A stretch of DNA of 47,159 nucleotides from IMG/VR virus record IMGVR_UViG_3300019764_000008, positions 1 through 47,159 of that record. One strand, given 5' to 3'. Made by a program: the position numbers and the translations under genes. Below, piece by piece: positions 6,644 through 13,858 of the stretch. Every line of letters begins with the position of its first letter. The first letter of the stretch is position 1. Origin of the DNA: a virus. Below the pieces are notes generated by a model, which was not told the DNA's origin, ran no database searches, and saw nothing but the letters and a program-made list of their open reading frames with translations.

Positions 6644-6708
6644 TTTATAACGGTTTGGCTATGTGCCGTTGTGAGGCACGAGCAATGGACCTATAGCCTG
6701 TGTTACCC
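6644..6708 (+). repeat. attC-like site f (last site)
   Basis: The first arm TTTATAAC (6644-6651) is a perfect complement of the cassette start GTTATAAA (6363-6370). The stem pairs GGCTAT with ATAGCC and contains an inner stem GTGCC/GGCAC. The final arm is GTTACCC (6702-6708). Phage-like sequence resumes after it, so G6702/T6703 is the predicted right junction of the array. Confidence 0.8.
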
Positions 6709-6742
6709 ACAGTACGGATTATTAACTAAAAATATAAATAGA

Positions 6743-7168
6743 ATGAAAGCAAGGACAGGAGCATGGAGGCTGAAAAACAAGGAACTAAACGAGGCTATCA
6801 GAGCCTTGGAAATTAAGATTACCCAGGCGCCGCTAGGCCCTGAGGGTATTAACTCCCTAAAGTTGGCCCTGGAGCAGGAGGAGCCCATATCCCCCGAGGC
6901 CTCGACTCTGAGGGTAGATATAAAATTTAAGGAGTACGACCTAGAAACCGCTAAGGGCCACCTGGAACGCCTAAAGGCTGAGAAGCAAGCCCACGCGGAG
7001 CTCCTTAACTCTCCTACAGAGTCGCCGGAGGCTAAGAGGGTACGTCTGTTTAATGAAATGGCGGAGCTTGAAGCCCAAAAGCGCGAGCTGAGGGACCAGC
7101 TAAAGGGACTAACCAAGCAGATTAATAATAAGGTAAGGCAAATTAACCGATTAGATAAGGAGGACTAA
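6743..7168 (+). CDS. Coiled-coil protein 1 of 3
   Basis: The protein has 141 residues from ATG 6743. The open frame extends upstream to 6641, but that part is attC-like sequence and is not used. Long charged heptad helices (LNEAIRALEIKITQAP..., EMAELEAQKRELRDQLKGL) predict a coiled coil for most of its length. The sequence ends LDKED. The final codons contain AAGGAGG, acting as a ribosome binding site for the next ATG. No family is recognised. Confidence 0.75.
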   Translation: MKARTGAWRLKNKELNEAIRALEIKITQAPLGPEGINSLKLALEQEEPISPEASTLRVDIKFKEYDLETAKGHLERLKAEKQAHAELLNSPTESPEAKRVRLFNEMAELEAQKRELRDQLKGLTKQINNKVRQINRLDKED

Positions 7169-7171
7169 ATT

Positions 7172-7492
7172 ATGGGGAAAGTAGGAACCAATTTAAAGGA
7201 GGTGCTTATAGAGGCACTGCTAAAAGATAACGAGGTATCAATCCGAGAGCAAGAGCTGGAGAAGGTACTCCGCCGAGTTAGGTCCGCCGTGCGAAGCGTG
7301 GACGCGTATAAGCACTCGAGCAATACCGAGGAGTTAGAAAAGGCCATAGCTCGAAGATACGAGGCGAAAGCCCGTAGAAACGTTCTGGAGGACGAGCTAT
7401 CCAGGCTTAGGCCTATGCTGGCACTCCGAAAAAATAAATTAAAAGAAAAGCACCGTTTTGACTACGATAAACTAATAAATAAGGAGGGCTAA
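7172..7492 (+). CDS. Coiled-coil protein 2 of 3
   Basis: The protein has 106 residues and starts 3 nt after the preceding stop, with AAGGAGG about 12 nt upstream. It is highly charged and helical (RRVRSAVRSVDAYK, LEDELSRLRPMLALRKNKLKEK), so a coiled coil is likely. It ends NKEG, again with a ribosome binding site in its last codons. It resembles its two neighbours in composition and may be a diverged relative of them. Confidence 0.7.
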   Translation: MGKVGTNLKEVLIEALLKDNEVSIREQELEKVLRRVRSAVRSVDAYKHSSNTEELEKAIARRYEAKARRNVLEDELSRLRPMLALRKNKLKEKHRFDYDKLINKEG

Positions 7493-7495
7493 ATT

Positions 7496-7996
7496 ATGGC
7501 AAGATCAAAGACTAAAGCATGGCACGAAATAAACCAGAAGCTACGTGCCAAGGTTAACGAACAGGAGGTACTCCTCACACAAACCAAGAGGGAAAAAGGA
7601 GCGGCAGAGCACCACCTGGGGACCTACGAAGTGAAGGAAAACCCAACGGCGGCAAGAGCCTACCAAGACATTGCGGACGCTTGCTCCTCCAGGATAAGAA
7701 CTATAAAGGTAGACCTAGAGGAGGCCAAAAAGAACAGGCTAGCCCATAGGTCCTGGTTAGATCTGGAAGGGTTGACCCCCGACGAACGCATAGAGGGGCA
7801 CCAGAAGGATATCGAGGCCTTAAAGGCCGGTAAGGACGAGGCGCGAGCGGTGGCCAAACAGAAAACAAGCAAATTAGAGGAGGATATTAAGAGCGTAGCG
7901 GACGAATTAGCCTGGAAGCTTACTAATATTAATTCTAAATTAGCTAATAAAAGGACTGTAATATCTCGAATAAAGCGGTTCAAAAATAAGAGCTAG
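7496..7996 (+). CDS. Coiled-coil protein 3 of 3
   Basis: The protein has 166 residues and starts 3 nt after the preceding stop. It contains long charged helices (KVNEQEVLLTQTKREKGAAEH; SKLEEDIKSVADELAWKLTNINSKL), predicted to form a coiled coil with a basic C-terminus (RIKRFKNKS). No family is recognised. It is the last gene before the 500-nt non-coding region and the packaging genes. Confidence 0.75.
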   Translation: MARSKTKAWHEINQKLRAKVNEQEVLLTQTKREKGAAEHHLGTYEVKENPTAARAYQDIADACSSRIRTIKVDLEEAKKNRLAHRSWLDLEGLTPDERIEGHQKDIEALKAGKDEARAVAKQKTSKLEEDIKSVADELAWKLTNINSKLANKRTVISRIKRFKNKS

Positions 7997-8118
7997 GAGC
8001 TACAGCTAAGCTACAGCTCCAAAAAGGAGTCTATGTCTATACGCCACTTTTCAATATTTGGTTTATGGATATAGTCTCCTTTTTTGAGCTAGAAAAAGCT
8101 ACAGCTGAGCTACAGCTC
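7997..8118 (+). repeat. Cluster of hairpins with four AGCTACAGCT repeats
   Basis: AGCTACAGCT occurs at 7998-8007, 8009-8018, 8097-8106 and 8108-8117, as two tandem pairs. Between them AAAAAGGAG..CTATGTC (from about 8021) pairs with GATATAG..CTCCTTTTT (to about 8085), about 16 bp around a 30-nt loop. It ends in a T run, so it can terminate the upstream genes. TTTTTTGAGCT and AGCTCAAAAAA form a further 11-bp inverted repeat at about 8080-8124. Confidence 0.7.
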
Positions 8119-8129
8119 AAAAAAGGCCA

Positions 8130-8430
8130 AAAAGAGCAACAAAGAATAAACAATAAGTATACAATGCAGCCCTTTAAAATCAGTACTTTAGCTTTTAAAA
8201 TATACAGAAACAAAGAAAAGCTAAAAAACCTTATATAATAGAATATAGATAATAGTCTATATATAGTATAGTAGAATAATATTTATAGGATATTATCTAT
8301 TTTAGTTTAATAGAGTTTTTCGGCCACTTTCTTTGTTTCTTTGTTTATTTGGTGCTAAGTTGTTGATTATGAGTGGTACTTAGGTAAACAAGCTTTGTAT
8401 ATCTTTGTATACTTTGTTTATTTGCCTTTT
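8130..8430 (+). repeat. AT-rich region flanked by inverted AACAAAG/CTTTGTT repeats
   Basis: This region has no gene. The left side has AACAAAG-type repeats (about 8138-8217). The centre (about 8230-8310) is almost pure A/T with short palindromes. The right side has CTTTGTTT, TTTGTTTA and TAAACAAG repeats (about 8330-8422). The same arrangement is found at 31018-31320. Candidates are a replication origin, a regulator-binding region or a partition-like site. None is proven. Confidence 0.6.
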
Positions 8431-8447
8431 TGGGCTGCTTGGCTTGC

Positions 8448-8474
8448 TTGGTCCGATAATTCTGTTTAATTTTG
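8448..8474 (+). promoter_or_regulatory. Putative promoter of the packaging/late genes
   Basis: TAATTTTG at 8467-8474 matches the Bacteroidota -7 consensus TAnnTTTG. A TTG lies at 8448-8450, 16 nt upstream. The predicted start of transcription is about 20 nt before the ATG of the small terminase gene. Confidence 0.55.
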
Positions 8475-8498
8475 TTGCATAATCAAACTATTTATATT

Positions 8499-9086
8499 AT
8501 GGCTAAGAATAAAAACAACATAGACCCACTAGTAGAGTGCGACAATTGGCTTGATGCTGAGGAGACTACAGAAGAAACCTACGCCAATAAGCTGCGAAAG
8601 GCTACAGTAGGGAGGCCCCGAAAGCTAGAAAGTCCTGAGGCTCTTTGGGGGTTCTTCTGCGACTACGTAGAGGAGGAAACAAATAACCCGTTTTACAAGC
8701 AGGAGGCCATTAAGTCCGGGGAGCGAGCAGGGCAGCTCATAGCTATACCCACTTTTAAACCCCTAACATGGCAAGGGTTCTCTAGTTATCTGTTTATCAA
8801 CAAGATAATAGCTAGGATAGACGACTACAAAGCGAATACTAATAATTCTTACACAGAATTTTCGAGCATCATCACGTGTATAGGTGAGGCTATGTACGCC
8901 CAGAAGCTATCAGGAGCCGCTACAGGCGCCTTTAACCCCAACATCATAGCTAGAGAGCTAGGGCTAGCAGAAAAGACCGTACAGGACGTTACAACGCGTG
9001 ACGAAACTCAGATAGACTACTCGAAACTTTCACCCGAGGCACTGGAGGAGATAGCCAGCCAGCTAAACCAAAAAGCTGAAAAATGA
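8499..9086 (+). CDS. terS: Terminase small subunit
   Basis: The protein has 195 residues from ATG 8499 (a longer frame from 8472 exists but covers the promoter region). The N-terminal GRPRKLESPEALWGFFCDYVEE is followed by TWQGFSSYLF, FSSIITCIGEAMYAQKLSGAATG and FNPNIIARELGLAEK. This is the pattern of gp3-like small terminases in Bacteroidetes phages. It should bind the packaging site and recruit the large subunit. It overlaps terL by 4 nt. Confidence 0.85.
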   Translation: MAKNKNNIDPLVECDNWLDAEETTEETYANKLRKATVGRPRKLESPEALWGFFCDYVEEETNNPFYKQEAIKSGERAGQLIAIPTFKPLTWQGFSSYLFINKIIARIDDYKANTNNSYTEFSSIITCIGEAMYAQKLSGAATGAFNPNIIARELGLAEKTVQDVTTRDETQIDYSKLSPEALEEIASQLNQKAEK

Positions 9087-10507
9087 AACTAAACTTAAAC
9101 CCTAACAAAGCTCTTGCGGAATTATGCCGCAGGAGCTTTTATCGATTTGTGCAAGAGTTCTGGGACGTGATCATACAAGAGCCCCCAGTGTTCAACTGGC
9201 ACATAGAATACTTGTGCGACGAACTACAGTACCTAAATAGCTTTGTAGTGCTGCGAGAGCCTAAGCCTTATGATTTGGCTATAAATGTCCCCCCAGGGTC
9301 TACTAAGTCGACTATCGTGTCTCAGATGTATAACGCTTGGGTCTGGACAATAGACCCGACGCAGCGCTTTATCTCTTCTAGTTACTCTATGAACTTGGCA
9401 GTGTCCCACTCAGTTAAGACGAGGGACATAATCCTTAGTGATAAGTACCAGGAGCTCTTCCCGGAGGTCCAGCTTAAGGCTGACCAATCGGGAAAGATGA
9501 ATTTCTCCAATACAGCAGGAGGGCAAAGGTTCACCACTTCGACGGGCGGAACGGTTACAGGTATGCACGCCCACCAGATTCTAGACGACGACCCGAGTAA
9601 CCCACAGCTGGCACAGAGTAAGAAAGAGCGAGAGAATACGAACGCCTTTTGTGGCCAGACGCTCTCCTCTCGTAAAGTAGACAAGGCAGTCACTCCGACT
9701 ATCCGAGTCATGCAGCGACTACATGAGGAGGACCCTACGGGTATGATGTTGCAAAAGAAGAAAGCCAAGCTTAAGCACATATGTCTACCAGCTGAGCTCT
9801 CGGACCTAGTGAGCCCTCCAGAGTTGAGGGATAGATATACCGACGGGCTGATGGACCCTATAAGACTTAACCCTGAGGTCCTGGCAGAAGCTAAGGCCGA
9901 CCTGGGGAGTTATGGCTACGCGGGGCAGTTCGACCAGAACCCGGCACCAGCTGAGGGGGGTATCCTAAAACGTGAGTGGTTCGAGATCATAGACTGGACG
10001 CCTGAGTTAGCGATGCTATCCTGGAACTTTACAGCCGATACAGCCTACACGAAGGACGACACGAACGACCCGAGCGGGTACCTAGCCTATGCTAAATTTC
10101 AAAATGATTTTATTATCAGAGGGGCCCAGCTTGACTATGTAGAATTTCCGGAGTTATGTAAGACTTTGCCAGGCTTTGCCTATGCCAACGGATACACTAG
10201 GCAGTCTATGATCGAGGTAGAGCCTAAGGCGTCGGGGAAGTCATTAGTGCAAACGCTAAAGAGGAACACCCAGCTAAACATCAAAGAGGGCAAACCCCCG
10301 GCAAAGGACAAGATAGCCAGAGCCAACGACTCCAGCCCGACCATAGAGTCCGGCAGAGTTAAGCTTATTAGGGGGCCATGGAACAAAGAGTTTATAGATC
10401 AGGTCTGCACCTTCCCCAATGCAGCGCACGACGAATATGTAGACTGTTTGACTATGATGGTGGGGGACACTAGAGAGAAGCGTAAAGGAGTCAAGCGTAG
10501 GAACTAA
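9083..10507 (+). CDS. terL: Terminase large subunit
   Basis: The 474-residue protein powers DNA packaging and cuts the concatemer. The ATPase P-loop is the variant NVPPGSTKST (about 68-77). Walker B is HQILDDDP (about 161-168), with the DDD acidic cluster. The C-terminal RNase-H-like nuclease begins near FTADTAYTKDD (about 316-326), which supplies the first metal-binding Asp, and HDEYVDCLTMMV near the end supplies later acidic residues. The length is normal for the family, and it lies directly after terS. Confidence 0.95.
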   Translation: MKLNLNPNKALAELCRRSFYRFVQEFWDVIIQEPPVFNWHIEYLCDELQYLNSFVVLREPKPYDLAINVPPGSTKSTIVSQMYNAWVWTIDPTQRFISSSYSMNLAVSHSVKTRDIILSDKYQELFPEVQLKADQSGKMNFSNTAGGQRFTTSTGGTVTGMHAHQILDDDPSNPQLAQSKKERENTNAFCGQTLSSRKVDKAVTPTIRVMQRLHEEDPTGMMLQKKKAKLKHICLPAELSDLVSPPELRDRYTDGLMDPIRLNPEVLAEAKADLGSYGYAGQFDQNPAPAEGGILKREWFEIIDWTPELAMLSWNFTADTAYTKDDTNDPSGYLAYAKFQNDFIIRGAQLDYVEFPELCKTLPGFAYANGYTRQSMIEVEPKASGKSLVQTLKRNTQLNIKEGKPPAKDKIARANDSSPTIESGRVKLIRGPWNKEFIDQVCTFPNAAHDEYVDCLTMMVGDTREKRKGVKRRN

Positions 10508-10515
10508 TTAAATTT

Positions 10516-10616
10516 AATTTGCATTTATTTGCATATTTATTTTGTAGTCTATAAAATTGTAGTACCTTAGCAGAGCGATACGGCACTAAAGCCTCCGCCT
10601 TAAAATTCTATATGTT
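10516..10616 (+). promoter_or_regulatory. Promoter and conserved leader hairpin, copy 2
   Basis: TTTGCATATTTATTTTGTAG lies at about 10529-10548. The leader core TTAGCAGAGCGATACGGCAC starts at 10567, with GGC/GCC and GCG/CGC able to pair. The upstream 20 nt is nearly the same as in copy 4 at 42570. It drives the sliding-clamp-like gene. Confidence 0.75.
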
Positions 10617-11171
10617 ATGAGAGATATTCTCCCAAAGTTAAACCTAGCTTGCGCAAAAGACAAACTTAGACCAGCAATGAACCACGTTTATATCAACGGC
10701 GAGGAGACGGTAGCCAGCGACACGCATATCCTAGTCGTACATAAAACGGCGGACCTATTCGGCGACGTAGCCAACGACCTGCCAGCTAATTGTCTTATCC
10801 CTGCTGAGGACTGGGCAGAGTTAACGTCTAAGTTTGAAAGACTAGAGGTGTCAGGCGACTACCTGATGGTACACCGTAAGAAAGGGGCCCCTAGAGCCGC
10901 TAGACTAGTCAAGCCTGAGGACGTAGGGCAGTATCCTAACTACCGCGCAGTAATGCCTCTCGAATCTAAAAAGGGACCTGTGGAGCAGATAGGTTTAAAT
11001 CCTGACTGCATAGCTAGACTATTCGCGGCAATGACAGCCGACAAAAACACAGCGTTATCCTTTACTTTCATATCTGAGAGCCATGGCGTGCTCGCTAAGG
11101 TGAACTATCCTAAAGAGTATGGCACGCGCTACGAAGTCGAGGGCGTAATTATGCCCATGCTGATAAGGTAA
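10617..11171 (+). CDS. DNA sliding clamp-like protein (beta-clamp domain)
   Basis: The protein has 184 residues. The stretch RPAMNHVYINGEETVASDTHILVVHK (about 21-46) resembles the first strand-helix unit of DnaN-type clamps, where the pattern is a structural turn, G, V/ASD, followed by a hydrophobic strand. CLIPAEDW (about 61-68) also fits. The protein is about half the size of bacterial DnaN, so it would need to oligomerise further or act as a clamp-fold protein of another role. A terminator follows. It may increase processivity of the phage polymerase. Its position in the late block is unusual. Confidence 0.65.
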   Translation: MRDILPKLNLACAKDKLRPAMNHVYINGEETVASDTHILVVHKTADLFGDVANDLPANCLIPAEDWAELTSKFERLEVSGDYLMVHRKKGAPRAARLVKPEDVGQYPNYRAVMPLESKKGPVEQIGLNPDCIARLFAAMTADKNTALSFTFISESHGVLAKVNYPKEYGTRYEVEGVIMPMLIR

Positions 11172-11192
11172 GCACAAACCAATAAACCTATT

Positions 11193-11222
11193 AAGGCCCT
11201 ACGAGAGTGGGGCCTTTTTTCG
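11193..11222 (+). terminator. Rho-independent terminator
   Basis: AAGGCCC pairs with GGGCCTT around a short loop and is followed by a T run. It closes the transcript of the clamp-like gene and isolates the next promoter. Confidence 0.85.
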
Positions 11223-11229
11223 TACCTAT

Positions 11230-11258
11230 GCGATAATTAAATATTTTTTGTATATTTG
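11230..11258 (+). promoter_or_regulatory. Putative promoter for structural genes
   Basis: TATATTTG at 11251-11258 is an exact match to TAnnTTTG, preceded by T-rich sequence. It lies directly after a terminator and about 40 nt before the next start codon, so a new transcript most likely begins here. Confidence 0.65.
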
Positions 11259-11299
11259 CAAAGAGAGTAATATTACTATCCATTAAATTTTAGAACATT

Positions 11300-11941
11300 A
11301 TGGGACTTTTAATCAATTGCCCACCAGCTGCCGAAATTGCGGACATTCCTATCGAGGCGTGTCCTGAGTCAGTAGGGCAAATTCAAAAGATCGTATTCCA
11401 GCGTATCGAATCGGTAGCCGGAACAAAGAACGAGCACGTTATCGGCACACTTGACCCAGCTACGAAAGCAGCCTGGACTCCTTTGTTAGCTGCTAGCGAC
11501 GGGACTAAGGTAGTACAAACTCCTTACGTGCAAGCTCCAACCACTGAACCAGGCGCAGCGCGTACCTTTGGAGGTGGGAACGAAACTCTAGGAGGTATCG
11601 AGATCATTATCGGAACTGAGCCTACGGCTTTTACTGGTATGTTCAACCAGGTACCACAAAAGACTATCAAAGCTATCAAGAAGTACTACGGCGAGGCTGT
11701 AGGGGTTTACTTCGTTGATGAATTTGGTAGAATTATCGGTAAGTCTGACGACTCGGCAGCACCTACCAAGTTTATGCCTATTCCGATCATGGGGCTATTT
11801 GTTGGCGATAAGAACTTCGGAGGCCTTGAAGGGGTGGACCAAAACGCTATCAACTTCAAGATGCTACCTAATTGGTCGGACGACTTGCATATCGTAACGC
11901 CTACCGACTTCAACGCGCTTACTGACTTAGTAACGCCTTAA
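11300..11941 (+). CDS. Virion structural protein, candidate major tail protein
   Basis: The 213-residue, glycine/threonine-rich protein predicts mostly beta structure (FGGGNETLGGIEIIIGTEP..., VGVYFVDEFGRIIG, FMPIPIMGLFVG). I recall similar proteins encoded near the portal in Bacteroidetes phages. The usual slot for a tail-tube gene, between tail terminator and chaperone, is empty here. Codons are biased like those of the capsid gene and there is a strong own promoter. I infer that it may be the tail tube protein. A head-associated protein is the main alternative. Confidence 0.7.
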   Translation: MGLLINCPPAAEIADIPIEACPESVGQIQKIVFQRIESVAGTKNEHVIGTLDPATKAAWTPLLAASDGTKVVQTPYVQAPTTEPGAARTFGGGNETLGGIEIIIGTEPTAFTGMFNQVPQKTIKAIKKYYGEAVGVYFVDEFGRIIGKSDDSAAPTKFMPIPIMGLFVGDKNFGGLEGVDQNAINFKMLPNWSDDLHIVTPTDFNALTDLVTP

Positions 11942-11952
11942 ACCTTTTAGCT

Positions 11953-12216
11953 ATGAGCACAAAGACAAAAGTAAGGCTTAGAGCCGTCGAGCTCGTAGTG
12001 GACAAACCGGGAGGCGCTGCACACACGCAGCGCTTTCCTTGGTTAACAGCCGAGCGTCTGCTATTAATGCCAAATAATGGAGGCTGGCGACTTCCCATCG
12101 ATTCAGAACTAGAAATATCTCCCGAGCATGGCCTTAGAACTAGAACAAACGAAAGAGCTACTAAAAAGCCCAAAGCGGGCCGAGTTAGTAAAGCGAGCAA
12201 TACTGCACGAAAATAG
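11953..12216 (+). CDS. Hypothetical protein overlapping the portal gene
   Basis: The 87-residue protein has a compact N-terminal region (KVRLRAVELVVDKPGGAAH... WLTAERLLLMPNNGGWRLP) and a basic low-complexity tail (RTRTNERATKKPKAGRVSK). The last 89 nt overlap the start of the portal gene in another frame, so its tail and the portal N-terminus share DNA. The function is unknown. A small head-associated role is suggested only by position. Confidence 0.6.
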   Translation: MSTKTKVRLRAVELVVDKPGGAAHTQRFPWLTAERLLLMPNNGGWRLPIDSELEISPEHGLRTRTNERATKKPKAGRVSKASNTARK

Positions 12217-13858
12217 GCTAAAGTTTCACTCTGAGGCCCATATGGACCCGAAGGAGATACAGCAACCTACTACCGTGTTTTTGGATTGGGTCCAGAAGCT
12301 AATCCCTAAGGATAAGTTTAAGACCTTTGTTTCCTTGTTCCAATTCCCTACGCCTAACGTCCACCTATGCGACGCTATGTACAAGGAACTAGAGCGAGTA
12401 TTCGACGGCCGTAACCCGAACTATACGTATCAGTTCTCTAACCCCGACCTACTGGCGGACTGGGAGAGCTACAGAGAGGACAACCTTAACGAGCCCACAG
12501 TCTGGAGGCGTAAAGGGTGGGAAGCGCTAAGAACTGCTACAAACTCGGTTTTAATCGTGGACATAGCAGAGCAGGAGGCTAGGGGGCTACCGGAGCCTTA
12601 TTTCTATTTCCTAGGCATCGAGAACGTTATCGACTTTGGGTACAAGGGCGACGACCTGGAGTACCTTATCGCAAAGCAGCCCGATAACAAGGTCGCTGTA
12701 TTTGACGACGAGAGCTACACAGTTTATCAGCTGAACGACAAAGGGGAAATTAGTGAGGAGCTGATTAACGCCCCGCACGACTTGGGCTACTGTCCTGCCC
12801 GATTCTTTTGGGATGAGCCACTAAACCAGAAAACCCCAGAGATTAAGAAAGCGCCCATATCTCCCTTTTTGGCGGTTATGGACTGGCTGCTATTCTTTTC
12901 TATCTCTAAGAAGCACCTAGACCTTTACGCGCCTTATCCTATCTACTCAGCTTATGAGTCGGACTGCGATTTTAGCAACGGAGAGACGGGCGAATATTGC
13001 GACGGGGGATACTTACGTAACCAGGACGACACCTACACGCTACTAGCTAGCGGGACTATTCAGGAGTGCCCTCTGTGTGCCTCTAAGAACTTGGCAGGCG
13101 TTGGATCATTTATTGAGAAGCCAATACCTAAAGACGGAGAGACGGACCTAGGCGCTGCTGTAACCATTACGACTATAGACAAGGACAGTCTGCAGTATAA
13201 CGTCGACGAGGTGGCAAGGTTAAAAGCTGAGGTATTTACCGGAGTAGTGGGCCAAGGGGGCGACATTATGGCTAATAAGGCTCTTAACGAGTCACAGATC
13301 GCGGGAAACTTCGAGAGTAAGGTCTCAATCCTAAACAACCTTAAGAGCAACTTTGAGGCTTCTATGGCTTGGGTGGATGAGACAATCTGCCGCCTTAGAT
13401 ATGGCCAGGCCTTTATCGGGGCTAACATCTCACTAGGTACTGAGTTCTATATCTACTCTAAAGAGGAGCTATACGCGCAGTTCAAGCTAGCTAAAGAGAA
13501 CGGAGCAAGCGAGGCAGAGCTAGACGCGATTAACTCGCAGATACTCTCCACTGAATATCGCAACAATCCGGCACAGCTACAACGTATGCAGATACTTAAG
13601 CAGCTGGAGCCATACCGCCATTATACCCTAGAGGAGCTACTCAAATTACATGAAAAGCAACTTTTAAATAATGATTTGCTACAAATTAAAATAAATTTTA
13701 CTAGATTTGTAGAGCGATTCGAGCGAGAGAATACAAATTTGAGAGAGTTTGGCATCCTTTTAGACTTCGATAAAAAAATTAAAACTATTACAGATACTTT
13801 TAAAACTTACGCAAATGAGCAACGAGAACCTATCAGACCAGGACCTACTGGGGATTAG
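12128..13858 (+). CDS. Portal protein
   Basis: The 576-residue protein forms the dodecameric channel at the capsid vertex. The N-terminus (LLKSPKRAELVKRAILHENR) fits portals of Bacteroidetes phages and supports the start at 12128 despite the overlap. The middle has the typical FLGIENVIDFGY and YCPARFFWDE regions, and the C-terminal third is helical (YEKQLLNNDLL-type helices). Cysteines at EYCDGG (about 296) and ECPLCASKN (about 312-320) form a possible metal site, unusual for a portal. The gene overlaps the next gene by 44 nt. Confidence 0.85.
   Translation: MALELEQTKELLKSPKRAELVKRAILHENRLKFHSEAHMDPKEIQQPTTVFLDWVQKLIPKDKFKTFVSLFQFPTPNVHLCDAMYKELERVFDGRNPNYTYQFSNPDLLADWESYREDNLNEPTVWRRKGWEALRTATNSVLIVDIAEQEARGLPEPYFYFLGIENVIDFGYKGDDLEYLIAKQPDNKVAVFDDESYTVYQLNDKGEISEELINAPHDLGYCPARFFWDEPLNQKTPEIKKAPISPFLAVMDWLLFFSISKKHLDLYAPYPIYSAYESDCDFSNGETGEYCDGGYLRNQDDTYTLLASGTIQECPLCASKNLAGVGSFIEKPIPKDGETDLGAAVTITTIDKDSLQYNVDEVARLKAEVFTGVVGQGGDIMANKALNESQIAGNFESKVSILNNLKSNFEASMAWVDETICRLRYGQAFIGANISLGTEFYIYSKEELYAQFKLAKENGASEAELDAINSQILSTEYRNNPAQLQRMQILKQLEPYRHYTLEELLKLHEKQLLNNDLLQIKINFTRFVERFERENTNLREFGILLDFDKKIKTITDTFKTYANEQREPIRPGPTGD

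Larger units (their letters stand above)
4009..6708 (+). mobile_element. Integron-like gene cassette array (no integrase in window)
   Basis: This AT-rich block interrupts the GC-richer phage operon. It contains six attC-like sites, each a TAAYG-containing first arm, an imperfect hairpin and a final GTTA-type arm. Each site follows one or two small ORFs. Predicted cassettes run 4064-4743, 4744-5089, 5090-5350, 5351-6363 and 6364-6702. The first bases of each are complementary to the first arm of its own downstream attC at 8/9, 9/9, 7/9, 9/9 and 8/8 positions. This is the hallmark of excision and insertion as a circle at G/TT. No tyrosine recombinase is visible in this window, so the array resembles a CALIN (attC sites without integrase). 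Confidence 0.85.

Noticed and set aside
4000-6710. CRISPR array
   Set aside because: The repeated units differ in sequence, are separated by genes rather than short spacers, and follow an attC-type architecture.
6641-6742. N-terminal extension of the coiled-coil gene 6743-7168 from 6641
   Set aside because: The extension is translated from attC-like site f and the right junction, and the first good start is ATG 6743.
9382-9780. Minus-strand ORF within terL
   Set aside because: The opposite strand carries clear terminase motifs; the minus ORF has no recognisable domain.
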